Assembly: GCF_001661345.1 (NCBI RefSeq) | Contig: NW_017962915.1 | Location: 809,657 to 873,656 of the forward strand | DNA length: 64,000 nucleotides | Direction: 5' to 3' | Origin: Ascoidea rubescens DSM 1968 | Taxonomy: Eukaryota; Ascomycota; Saccharomycetes; Ascoideales; Ascoideaceae | In this document: in pieces, positions 10,154 through 18,672 of the stretch | How the letters are laid out: each line of letters begins with the position of its first letter | How positions within the stretch are numbered: the stretch's first letter is position 1 | Notes under the pieces: generated by a model | Databases searched by the model: none | Seen by the model: the letters and a program-made list of their open reading frames with translations, nothing else | Told to the model about the DNA's origin: nothing | Position numbers and translations under genes: made by a program

Positions 10154-10460
10154 TGTGGAAAGCAAAATGAGAGCGAATTGGGATCGAGCTGAGGTTGGGT
10201 CGAAGATGGTGCTGAAGAAGAGGAAGAAGAAGCAGAGGCAGATCGAGCAGCATTTATACTCTTCGGTAGCGTTCCACTACTGTGGGTCTCAAAGGCGGCA
10301 GTTTCCCAAAGCGACAAAATTTCCGACGCGGGAGGCGTCTCAGTCGGCTCGTGTTCGGTTGCCGAAACGAATCTTTCGTTGAGATAATAAAATATAATTA
10401 TGAGACAATAAGATGAGTAAAACAATTAAAGATGGTGGATACTGGGCAAAAGCAGAAGCA
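10154..10460. promoter_or_regulatory. Promoter of the Gre2-type gene, with two small palindromes
   Basis: The GC-rich half (10250-10380) has GACGC-GGGAG-GCGTC (10325-10339) and TTCGG-TTG-CCGAA (10354-10366), the latter containing CGG-N3-CCG, the layout bound by some zinc-cluster regulators. A GAAGAAG/AGCAG purine tract is at 10215-10255. The 3' end of the hAT-like gene must also lie here. Confidence 0.5.
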
Positions 10461-12881
10461 TCAACTGCTCGAAGTGCTGAGAGAAATATGAGAGAAAACT
10501 GTATTGAAATCCTCAATGAATAACCTTGAAAAGACAGAAAAGTAGTTTTTGTGGGGTGGTTGAGTACTCAAATGTCTGGAAGCCTTAGTGTATAGTTTGT
10601 CGACTTTTGATGAGGATGAGCCCATTGCTAGTGTAAATCTGGCTAGCTTAGCCAACCTGGGATACTTCGATCCATTTGTCTGCCAAAACTGCAATAGTTT
10701 GTCTTCTATTGTATCAACATAAAAAGTCTGACCTGTTTCCCGAAATCTATTGCCCCATCGCAGGTAACCAAAATTCTGTTCACTATGGACAAGACGTTTA
10801 TAAGACTTCAATTCTTTGTCAAAATCAGCATTTGAAGGATACACAATAGTTTGCAACATTTCTTGTAGATGTAAAGAATCTTCTAATAAATCTGAACTGC
10901 AATCATGTGTGTCTTCATACTCTACTATTTTAAATCTGTGCATCATGCAATTAATATAGTTTTCTGCTTTTTTTTCTTCTTCTTTTCTTAGCTTCCAACA
11001 TTCTCCTGGGTGTAGATAAAACGCAACCAACAAGAATTGATTTCTTTCAACCATTTTAAAATACTCTTTCAATTGTCTTTGTGTGGTCTTCAATGCAAGC
11101 TTTAATTCTATATCTTGAGAAGAACTAAATACCGAATCACCAAGCTCTCCCTTATTTATAGTAGCCTCAATTCGACTTACAAACATGTTAAAAATTCCAT
11201 AAATCGAATGAAAACTAGAACTGTTATCGGATAAGGCTTCAATAACCCCACTAAAGTCTTTCAATATTCCCGAGATAAACTCAGCAGCTTTCCAGTCATT
11301 TTCTTGTAAACCAATTGGTGGTTCAGAAGGAAAATACTGGTTATATTCTATAATAGCAGATTTCATATTTAAAATTCTCTCAAGCATCTTATAAGTTGAA
11401 TTCCAATCAGTTGAAACTTCCAAGAATAAATCATCATTTTTTAAGTAAAATTTCTTTTGAACATATTCAAAATTCTTTTTCCCACTTTCAGTTTTAATTG
11501 ACTTGATTAATGCACGAAATTTATTCAAGAAAAAGGGCTTTGTTTCAATTGGAAAATGTTTATATTGGTCAATATTATTGTTATGACAATATAAATTGTA
11601 TGCTTTTTCTTCAACATTGCAAATATTATTAAGTTCTTTCATAAAGTGATCAGCCGTTAATCTAAATATATAATCGTGTGATCGGTTCATAAATGAGGTC
11701 GTCCAAAATTCTTTGAAATATTCTCTATAAGAAAGAACAGAATTTAATTTCTCATAAAGAGTTGGTCGATGACAAGTTATTGCCATTACTTTGGAATCAA
11801 TTCCATAGTCTGAAGCACAATAATGAATAGCTTGAACTAATGATTTTGCATCGCCATTAGGAACAATCTTAAAATCAAGTAATACCTCTTTCAGCTCAAA
11901 CTTTTCAGTACAGAACTTCACAAAGATTGCAGCAACTGAATCTCCATCATTATTTGGTCGACAATCAAAGGTTAACATAAAAGATACCTCTTTCTTTAAA
12001 ATTTTAATTAATTCAAGTTTGTATGAAATTGCTACTTCATGAACAATTAAAGGAATCAGTCCTTTTTTACCTTTGCAAAGAGGAGTAACAAATATACTTG
12101 ATAATATTTCCGGAGAAAAACCTTCAAATAATGAATCAGGCAAGGCATTTATTGATACAAAAATTGCAAATGATTTATAAGTTTTTGCTAATTCTTCTTT
12201 TTCTTCTGGCAGATATTTTTTGGTTTTTTTAACTCTTCTAGAGCTATTAGTTTCGTTATGGGTGTTTGCATTGTTTGAAATAGTGGGCTCGATTCCATTT
12301 GTTATATTATTTGAACCATTCAAAATAATTGAACTATTTGCAGTATTTGAATTATCTGGTTCATTTAAGATATTTATACTATTCAAAACAGTTGAATTAT
12401 TAGGATCATTCAGTTTTTTTCGTTTTTTTCTATTTTTTTGATTATCTCGGGTATTTTGATTATTTTGATTATTTTGATTATTTTGATTATTTTGATTATT
12501 TTGATTATCTGAATTGTTTAAGTTACTTGGGTTATTTAAATTACTTGGATTATTTGATTCATTTGATTCATTTGACTCATTGAAATTGTGCAATTGAATA
12601 AATGTGGTTCTATCAATATTGTGAAGTTTCTGCAAGTGTCTAATAAAAGGGGTAGTCGTTTTATTCTTGTTGAGAGAAATATTAATTCCACATTGAAGAC
12701 ACTCAAGTATATTATCATCAAGAATTTTAAAATAATTATAAATAAACGATTTTTGATATGAATAAGGATGCAAATATTTAATAGCTTGATCGTCTCGTTT
12801 AAACTCTTTTGCAACTTTTCCCTCATTTTGCAGTTGTATATCTTGAAGATTTGACTGCTCCGGCACTTGGGTGATGTCCAT
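10461..12881 (-). CDS. hAT-family transposase-like protein with BED finger, probably domesticated
   Basis: An uninterrupted 806-residue protein with the hAT layout. A BED-type zinc finger is at 61-87 (C61-x2-C64-x17-H82-x4-H87), then an Asn-rich linker with a repeated Asn-Asn-Gln tract (about 110-145). The RNase H-like core begins near FMLTFDCRPNNDGD, with the first catalytic Asp at 306. DWNSTYKMLERIL matches the family's RWNSTYxML motif, and the hATC dimerisation segment spans about 725-790 (DKLLQFW...YPRLAKLARFTL). The second catalytic Asp position reads AITCHRP (Cys370) instead of the usual TDN, and the ER of SAASER is replaced by Asp-Lys (Asp761). I saw no terminal inverted repeats on either side. 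An open frame with altered catalytic residues fits a host gene derived from a transposase, as known for Kat1 in Kluyveromyces, better than an active element; recent inactivation remains possible. The start is the first in-frame ATG. Confidence 0.82.
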   Translation of the reverse strand: MDITQVPEQSNLQDIQLQNEGKVAKEFKRDDQAIKYLHPYSYQKSFIYNYFKILDDNILECLQCGINISLNKNKTTTPFIRHLQKLHNIDRTTFIQLHNFNESNESNESNNPSNLNNPSNLNNSDNQNNQNNQNNQNNQNNQNTRDNQKNRKKRKKLNDPNNSTVLNSINILNEPDNSNTANSSIILNGSNNITNGIEPTISNNANTHNETNSSRRVKKTKKYLPEEKEELAKTYKSFAIFVSINALPDSLFEGFSPEILSSIFVTPLCKGKKGLIPLIVHEVAISYKLELIKILKKEVSFMLTFDCRPNNDGDSVAAIFVKFCTEKFELKEVLLDFKIVPNGDAKSLVQAIHYCASDYGIDSKVMAITCHRPTLYEKLNSVLSYREYFKEFWTTSFMNRSHDYIFRLTADHFMKELNNICNVEEKAYNLYCHNNNIDQYKHFPIETKPFFLNKFRALIKSIKTESGKKNFEYVQKKFYLKNDDLFLEVSTDWNSTYKMLERILNMKSAIIEYNQYFPSEPPIGLQENDWKAAEFISGILKDFSGVIEALSDNSSSFHSIYGIFNMFVSRIEATINKGELGDSVFSSSQDIELKLALKTTQRQLKEYFKMVERNQFLLVAFYLHPGECWKLRKEEEKKAENYINCMMHRFKIVEYEDTHDCSSDLLEDSLHLQEMLQTIVYPSNADFDKELKSYKRLVHSEQNFGYLRWGNRFRETGQTFYVDTIEDKLLQFWQTNGSKYPRLAKLARFTLAMGSSSSKVDKLYTKASRHLSTQPPHKNYFSVFSRLFIEDFNTVFSHISLSTSSS

Positions 12882-13910
12882 TTCGTGTTTCAACAATTTC
12901 AATAAATGGTTATCTATAATTCAGCTTAAACCCAACTCAAAGAAACATATAAACTCAAACAGCTATTTTTTAGTTTGTTCGAGATTTCAATATCAATCCA
13001 AATAATTGATTGAAGTATGTTTGATTGAAAAATCGCGTGCTAAAATTAAACAAACAAAAAGTTTTTAGTAGTTGTTCAAACTGGTGCTATTATGTCAGCA
13101 CCAGTACTTTTCCGCCTCATTATTGCTGGAGCTACAGTGGTAAAGCGGCTTGAAGTTTGTATGTGTTGGTTTTCGAGCTGTTTCGAACCAAACCGGTGTA
13201 ATTTTATCTTTCGTTCAAGAGATTCCACAAAATTAATCAGTATATCTATTAAATAAAACAAAACATAAGAAACCGTAGGCCAATCAGACTATATATATGA
13301 TTAATGAGCATAACACATGTTGAAGTGGAGCTGTAATTTCTTCTAGTGATTCGTTAGCAGTTGATTGAATAGGATATTGCAAACTTTTCAAATCTCATCA
13401 CGTGGGTTGCGAATCTCTTGGTGATTTGGTTGGATTCGCAGAATTTTTAGCAAGCAAAACACTAGTTTGAGCGCACATTTATCTGTGTTTGAAAACTGGC
13501 CAAACCCAGACTCAAATGTTCGAACTTGTCGAGTGCCGAATTAATGTTGAGTTACTTTTAAAACTACTAAAGTAAAAAGAATAGACTATAAAAACCAAAA
13601 AAATTAATGAGCCATGTAAGGCATGATGATATCGCAAAAAACACAATAAAAACTAAAACAAAGAAGTATCAATAAAAAGAAATTTCAGAAAAAAATAAAA
13701 AAATCGCCAAATCACAATTGTCCATGTTTCATATTGACACTAAAAAGACAAACGAAGTGAAGTAAAATAATAATAATAATAATAAAATAAAACGAAAGAA
13801 TAAAAATCAAAAATTAAAAAAAATTAGTTGAGTGAAAGTAAAGGAAAAATTCAAAAATTAATAATAAAATTTAAAGAAAGTAATCAAAACCTTATTTGTT
13901 TCAGGGAGTA
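12882..13910. other. Upstream region of the hAT-like gene / HOF1 downstream
   Basis: About 1 kb without a gene. It has a 9-bp perfect hairpin (13080-13105) and a CACGTG (13399-13404). The half next to HOF1 (13560-13910) is A-rich in this strand, with an AATAAT run near 13767-13785. No transposon end repeats or target duplications were recognised. Confidence 0.5.
13080..13105. repeat. Perfect 9-bp inverted repeat with 8-base loop
   Basis: ACTGGTGCT (13080-13088), loop ATTATGTC, AGCACCAGT (13097-13105). It sits about 200 bases upstream of the hAT-like start. It could be a protein-binding palindrome, an RNA hairpin or chance. Confidence 0.7.
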
Positions 13911-16900
13911 TTAAAAGAGATAATTCGATGGTGCTAAACCAACTGATTTATCTTTCAAAAGTTCTACTTCCCACCAACCATCTTCTTGCATGAATAAGAC
14001 AAGCATTATGTCCTTTCTTTTAAATGATACCTCTTCTGCTAATTGAGCTTGATATGTAAATTTTGCTCTGACGTGTTTTATAACTGGTCTTCCAGTTGAC
14101 GATACTGCGGGTAAACCATCGGGCAATGATTTTCTGGAATGTGCAGCATTAGCAGATTTGGAACGATGGTGGTGATGCTGATGAGTTTGGGAGGGTTCAG
14201 TTTTAATGATTGGATTCATAGAACCATTTGCTGGATTGAAACTATTAATGCCGGTTGGTGAATTTTGAAGACTATTTTGTCCATTTTGCCTATTTTGAAA
14301 ATTTTGAGGTGATTGCATATTTTGCATTGGGTGTGTTTGGACTGGTGATTGTTGTTGATATTGATTCAACATATTTGGATTTGATTTGGATTGAGTGATT
14401 TGATGCGTCATGTTTATATTTTGATTTGAATGGCCTGGATCCATCATTGCCATGTTTGGATTGGTCTGAGAACCTGCAATTCCATTTGGTTGAGTCATCA
14501 TTTGCCTTTGGTTTTGTAATTTTTGTAATTGCTGAATTCTTAAAAATTGCTGTTGTTGAGGATCTTCAACTTTTACTTGAGGACTTTGTTGTTGTTGGAA
14601 CTGTTGCTGAAATTGTTGTTGTCTTTGTTGTCGCTGTTGCTGAAACTGTTGTGGTGATGGAGATCTTGAAGGTGGTTTTCTTTGGTATTGTTGAGTTTTT
14701 CCTAAATTTTGGGGTTGTTGAGCTTGTTGAGCTTGTTGAGATTGCATTTTTTGCATTTGAATTTGTTGCATCTGTTGAACCTTTTGCGCTTGCTGCATTT
14801 GTTGAATGTGTTTCATTTGTTGCAATTGTTGATATTGCAATCTAAATTGTTGTTGTTCTTCTTCTTTTAGAACTTGATTTTGCATTGAATTTCTATTTTG
14901 AATTGAATCTAATTTTGGAGAAGTTTTTGCATTATCGATGGTATTATTGATGATGTTATCGATTGTATTATCGATTTTATTATTAATATTGTTATTTACA
15001 TTATTTTGTGAAGGGTTCTTGAAAATGGAAGTACTCTTTGTATAACTAAAATTATTTCGCTCATCACTATCATCATCATCAATCGGTGGAGGCTTTTTTT
15101 GAGATGTTTTAAAAGACTTCTGTTGTCTTAAAGTCTTCATGTCACCATTTCCACCTATTTTTAAATCAGCCAATGCAGCCTTCAATGCATCAGTTTCACC
15201 CAATTCATCTAGATTAACTTTGGATTCACTATTTGTCATTTTAGGTTGATCGATTTTTGAAATTGGACTTGGACTTCGATTGTAGTTATTGTTATTAAAA
15301 CTGTGGTTAATACTATTATCTCTCATATGAAGCGATGGGGATGAGACAGATTTTAGTTTGAAATCGCCCTTTAGAGTGCTTACCGAGGAGTTCATTGAGT
15401 TTTCGCCATTAGTGTTATTGTGGTGATTGTTACTGTGATGATTATGATAATTGTTGTTTTTGTTGTTGTTATTTGTTGCAAAGCTTGGGTTTGGTCTCAT
15501 GTTACTAACAGAGATTGAGGATTGTATTCTATTAGAGTTCCAAGATAGAGGACGATTATTACGAGAGGAGGACCATGTCTTGTGTTTATATTTTGTGTTC
15601 AAATTGTGATTTAGGTTATGATTTGGGTTGTTGTTTAGATTATTTGATTCTGAATAACTTGAGTTTGAGGTGTTTGATGTGTTTGAGATCGAAATTGGGT
15701 TTGAATTTGTTGAGGAGGATAGAGTAGATGATTGAGAGCCATTTGATTGTAGAGAAGGAATATAATTTGAGTCATTAGAGTTGATAATTTTATTGTTGTT
15801 ATTGTTGTTGTTGAGATTGTAATGGATGACGGTTTGATCAATCTCTTCTGAGTTGATAGAAGATTTGGACATATTATGGTAGTTGTTGTTAGGCTGGGGT
15901 ATAATTGGAGAGGGAGAGGGAGAAGAAGAGGAAGGAGAAGGAGAAGAAGCAGGAGAGAAGTTTAAACGATTTGAATTTGGAGGAGGTAGCATTGTAGCTT
16001 TGTTTAAGATTAAAGGAGAATTTGATCGTTTATCCTTTTTATCATATATTACGTTGTTGGTATTGTTGTTGTTGTTAAAGTAATTTTCTGTTGTATGATT
16101 GTTGTTAATTGATATGGAGAAATCTGGAGAGAAGTATTCATTGCCAGTTGCATTTAGGTTGATGAAATTGGATATATCGTTGATTGGGCTTGAGTTTTCT
16201 ATTGATAACCTTATGGTTTCACAGGATTTTGAGTCGTTGACACAAGTTTCGGAGATGCTATTGATAAAGATCCATAGGTTGTTTTTGATGAAGTTGAATT
16301 TGCTGATTTCTAGGTTTTGTAGATCGTTGCAAGAAGATTGCCAAATGGAGATGAAGTTGTCTATGATTGATTTGTATTGGATATTTAGGGATATTAGCGA
16401 GTCAGGAGAAGGAGAAGAGGGAGGTGAGGGAGAGTTTGATTTGTTGTTGTTGTTGTTGTTGTTTAAAAGATTTTGGATGGATATTTGAAGGTTGTTTTTC
16501 GAGTTTAGAATTGAGAAAATTTTTGATTTTATTGTCAATTGATTTTTAAGCAAGTTGTTTTGAAAGTTGATGAGAGGTTTTAGGAAATTGTTTAAGATTT
16601 TTATGGATTGGTCAAGATGAGAGTTTGAGATTTTAGAGGTTTCTAGTTTTAGGATATCGAGAGTTTCTTTTAAGGAAGGATAACAAAACAGGTTATCATT
16701 GTTGTTATTTTGGTTGTTAATATTGTTATTATTGTTATTGTTATTGTTATTGTTATTGTTATTGTTATTGTTATTGTTATTGTTATTATTATTATTATTA
16801 TTATCTTGGTTATCGTGGATATTTTGATTATTTTGATTATAATTAAAATATTTGTTTGATAGGACTAGTAATTTTTTAGAATAGTCTTCTTCAATTTTGA

Positions 16901-17042
16901 TTTTTTCTTTATAAAACAAAATCAAGTCATCGAAGACTATATTATTAGAGATGTGGTCGAATAGGACTTGAACACCTTTATCATCTTTGCCCCAGAAGTT
17001 ATTACAAAAGTTATCATCGATGGCTATTGAAGCGTCTACCAT
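13911..17042 (-). CDS. HOF1: HOF1-type F-BAR/SH3 cytokinesis protein
   Basis: Hof1/Cyk2 (Cdc15/Imp2 in fission yeast) binds membrane at the bud neck and links the actomyosin ring to septum formation. The N-terminus NFWGKDDKGVQVLFDHI and the segment IKIEEDYSKKLLVLS are typical of the F-BAR start; ISETCVNDSKSCETIRLSIENSSPINDISNFI is the end of the F-BAR module. The last about 58 residues form an SH3 domain (RAKFTYQAQLAEEVSFKRKD...EDGWWEVEL...GLAPSNYL). Between them lie very long Asn, Ser/Pro and Gln/Met tracts: an AAC/AAT run coded at 16722-16804 interrupts the F-BAR region itself, and a Gln-rich stretch is coded at about 14500-14870. At 1043 residues it is longer than the S. cerevisiae protein (about 670). 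The ATG is at 17042. Confidence 0.85.
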   Translation of the reverse strand: MVDASIAIDDNFCNNFWGKDDKGVQVLFDHISNNIVFDDLILFYKEKIKIEEDYSKKLLVLSNKYFNYNQNNQNIHDNQDNNNNNNNNNNNNNNNNNNNNNNNNNNNINNQNNNNDNLFCYPSLKETLDILKLETSKISNSHLDQSIKILNNFLKPLINFQNNLLKNQLTIKSKIFSILNSKNNLQISIQNLLNNNNNNNKSNSPSPPSSPSPDSLISLNIQYKSIIDNFISIWQSSCNDLQNLEISKFNFIKNNLWIFINSISETCVNDSKSCETIRLSIENSSPINDISNFINLNATGNEYFSPDFSISINNNHTTENYFNNNNNTNNVIYDKKDKRSNSPLILNKATMLPPPNSNRLNFSPASSPSPSSSSPSPSPIIPQPNNNYHNMSKSSINSEEIDQTVIHYNLNNNNNNNKIINSNDSNYIPSLQSNGSQSSTLSSSTNSNPISISNTSNTSNSSYSESNNLNNNPNHNLNHNLNTKYKHKTWSSSRNNRPLSWNSNRIQSSISVSNMRPNPSFATNNNNKNNNYHNHHSNNHHNNTNGENSMNSSVSTLKGDFKLKSVSSPSLHMRDNSINHSFNNNNYNRSPSPISKIDQPKMTNSESKVNLDELGETDALKAALADLKIGGNGDMKTLRQQKSFKTSQKKPPPIDDDDSDERNNFSYTKSTSIFKNPSQNNVNNNINNKIDNTIDNIINNTIDNAKTSPKLDSIQNRNSMQNQVLKEEEQQQFRLQYQQLQQMKHIQQMQQAQKVQQMQQIQMQKMQSQQAQQAQQPQNLGKTQQYQRKPPSRSPSPQQFQQQRQQRQQQFQQQFQQQQSPQVKVEDPQQQQFLRIQQLQKLQNQRQMMTQPNGIAGSQTNPNMAMMDPGHSNQNINMTHQITQSKSNPNMLNQYQQQSPVQTHPMQNMQSPQNFQNRQNGQNSLQNSPTGINSFNPANGSMNPIIKTEPSQTHQHHHHRSKSANAAHSRKSLPDGLPAVSSTGRPVIKHVRAKFTYQAQLAEEVSFKRKDIMLVLFMQEDGWWEVELLKDKSVGLAPSNYLF
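16722..16804. repeat. Hexanucleotide TTATTG microsatellite coding poly-Asn in HOF1
   Basis: Tandem TTATTG and TTATTA units on this strand, read as AAC/AAT Asn codons in HOF1, produce one of the longest homopolymers in the window. It is in frame, so length changes by whole units keep the gene open. Confidence 0.9.
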
Positions 17043-17677
17043 TTTAGTAGATTATTAGGGTAGAATATGCTTGAGATGGGATGAGATGAGTGGAAAGAGA
17101 AGAATAAATCAAATCAAATCAAATAAAACACTGATTAAAAGGACGAGATCAAGACCGAAAAAAGAGAAAAGCAAGAGAAGCAAAAAAAAGGTGTAATGGT
17201 AATTAGTCTTGGTTATTGCTTGTGTTGGTATTCTGTTGTGAGCATCAAACAATGGAATTGAATATGAACAATGGAGGACAAGAAGATGAAGGTGTGTTTG
17301 GATAAAGAGAGCATACAGAGGTAAATAGAGCAAAAGATAAATAGAATAAAGTAAATAAACCCAAAGAAGAAAAGAAGAAAAGGAAACAAAACAAAAGTGA
17401 AATTTGTGTGTTGATGGAAGGGGGAAGTGTGGGAGAGCCAGCCCAGAGCCAGCAAAAGACAGCAGAGGAAGCAACAGCACTCAGAGAAAAGAAAGCAGCG
17501 GCAGCAGAAGCCATAACCAGAACAGCAGCGGAAGCAGAGGCAGCAGAGGCAGCACCAGCCACAGCTGTGTTTACATTTTTCTTGTTCGAGAAACAGTCCA
17601 CGTCGGTGGGTTCGGTGATCCGCGGCAGATTGCAGTATTTTGCAGCAAGAGTGCAGCAAGAGTGCAGCAGGACGCGC
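17043..17677. other. HOF1-side part of the HOF1-HPT1 divergent region
   Basis: HOF1 upstream DNA. Positions 17060-17400 are A/G-rich and AT-rich; 17410-17670 become GC-rich with a long imperfect AGCAG/GAAGCAG tract (17440-17575). Overlapping open frames on both strands here are low-complexity by-products of that tract (Ala/Ser/Cys runs) and were not called. A tRNA-Asn-like sequence follows at 17678. Confidence 0.5.
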
Positions 17678-17751
17678 GATTCCGTGGTCAAGCCGGTTAA
17701 GGTGTGAGAGGGTTAGTCTCAAGATTGAGAGTTCGATCCTCGCTGGGGTTG
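17678..17751 (+). tRNA. tRNA-Asn(GTT)-like sequence, probably a decayed copy
   Basis: This 74-base sequence has the length, A box (TGGTCAAGCCGG) and B box (GTTCGATCC) of eukaryotic tRNA-Asn, and a perfect TGAGA/TCTCA anticodon stem enclosing GTT at positions 34-36. However, the loop reads GGGTTAG, so the nearly invariant U33 is G. The acceptor stem pairs only with several G-U wobbles (GATTCCG with TGGGGTT), and the T stem has one A-G mismatch. The first T-run after it is only four T, weak for Pol III termination. I infer a relic or pseudogene; a functional gene with an odd loop is less likely. Confidence 0.55.
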
Positions 17752-17991
17752 GATGCTCTCTTTCTCAGCGTTTTGGATTGATTGGAATTGGTTGTTTTGG
17801 CGGTTATCGCGAGAGAACCGCGGATTTGCCGCGGCTGCGGAGGCAAACCAGAAAGTTAAAAAGAGATGGGATGTTGGAGAATGAGATGGGATATATAAAG
17901 GAGAGAGCAACTCCTGAGCGAGCAGCTAGAGAAGAAGGAGATACAGGTTTTTGTTTGCCACAGTTAGCAGTATCTACAATCGTCTAGGAAA
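17752..17991 (+). promoter_or_regulatory. HPT1 proximal promoter
   Basis: This contains an inverted repeat GCGGTT (17800-17805) / AACCGC (17816-17821) with a 10-base spacer, followed by two CCGCGG sites around 17818-17835, and a TATATAAA-like element near 17890-17898, about 100 bases before the ATG. No TGACTC (Bas1-type purine-gene site) was seen. Confidence 0.55.
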
Positions 17992-18672
17992 ATGAGTGGA
18001 AATCCAATTGCTGAGGACCCCGAGATCGAGGCTACCAAAATGTACATTAGCTACAATAATGTGCACGAGTTGTGCCAGAAGAGCTCTGTGTTGATCAAGA
18101 AGTTCAAGCCGGATTTGATGATTGCCATCGGTGGAGGAGGATTCATTCCTGCGAGAATCCTCAGGTCGTTTTTGAAAGAGCCTGGCAAGCCCAACGTGCG
18201 AATCATGGCCATCATTCTCTCGCTCTATGAAGACTTGGACAGCGTTAGTACCACCGCTGAGACTACGGGATTAAAAGTGATTAGGAACCAGTGGATCGAC
18301 TACAACAACGACAGCAGCTCCAAGGTCGCAGACAACAACTTCTCGTTGGTGGGAAAGAGAATCTTGATTGTGGACGAGGTGGACGATACCAGAACCACGT
18401 TGCACTACGCGTTGAACGAGTTGATGAAGGACGCGCAGAAGCAGTGCAAGGAAAGAGGCATAAGCTACGAGAGCAGCAACACAGAGTTTGGCATCTTTGT
18501 GTTGCACGACAAGATCAAGCCCAAGAAGGTGCAGCTTCCAGAGAGGTTGATGAGCAGTGGTAACTACATCTGCGCCAAAAGGGTGCCTGACGTGTGGATT
18601 GCGTATCCCTGGGAGTCCACCGACATTGCTTCCCACACCGAAAGAGCCATCGAGCAAGGCAACGACATATAG
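17992..18672 (+). CDS. HPT1: HPT1, hypoxanthine-guanine phosphoribosyltransferase
   Basis: Hpt1 salvages hypoxanthine and guanine to IMP and GMP using PRPP. The 226-residue protein aligns along its length with yeast Hpt1: YISYNNVHELCQ (18-29), PDLMIAIGGGGFIPARILRSFLKEPG, IILSLYEDLDSV, the PRPP loop ILIVDEVDDTRTTL (about 124-137) and the C-terminal AYPWESTDI...AIEQGNDI. It has an N-terminal extension of about 10 residues (MSGNPIAEDPEIEA) and ends right after EQGNDI, without the short tail of the S. cerevisiae protein. The coding DNA is near 50% GC with codons such as TTG, AAG and GAG, unlike most neighbours. That fits high expression, the GC island around it, or both. XPT1 is a relative, but this sequence is closer to HPT1. 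Confidence 0.93.
   Translation: MSGNPIAEDPEIEATKMYISYNNVHELCQKSSVLIKKFKPDLMIAIGGGGFIPARILRSFLKEPGKPNVRIMAIILSLYEDLDSVSTTAETTGLKVIRNQWIDYNNDSSSKVADNNFSLVGKRILIVDEVDDTRTTLHYALNELMKDAQKQCKERGISYESSNTEFGIFVLHDKIKPKKVQLPERLMSSGNYICAKRVPDVWIAYPWESTDIASHTERAIEQGNDI

Noticed and set aside
13140-13200. tRNA B box on the minus strand (GGTTCGAAAC)
   Set aside because: No matching A box, acceptor stem or clover-leaf could be built.
10380-13560. Terminal inverted repeats for the hAT-like gene
   Set aside because: Compared both flanks by eye for CAGNG-type ends and 8-base duplications; none convincing. A computer search is needed to be certain.
17213-17722. Overlapping Cys/Ser/Ala-rich frames upstream of HPT1
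   Set aside because: Three frames on one strand and more on the other are open at once because of the AGCAG tract; they are composition artefacts.
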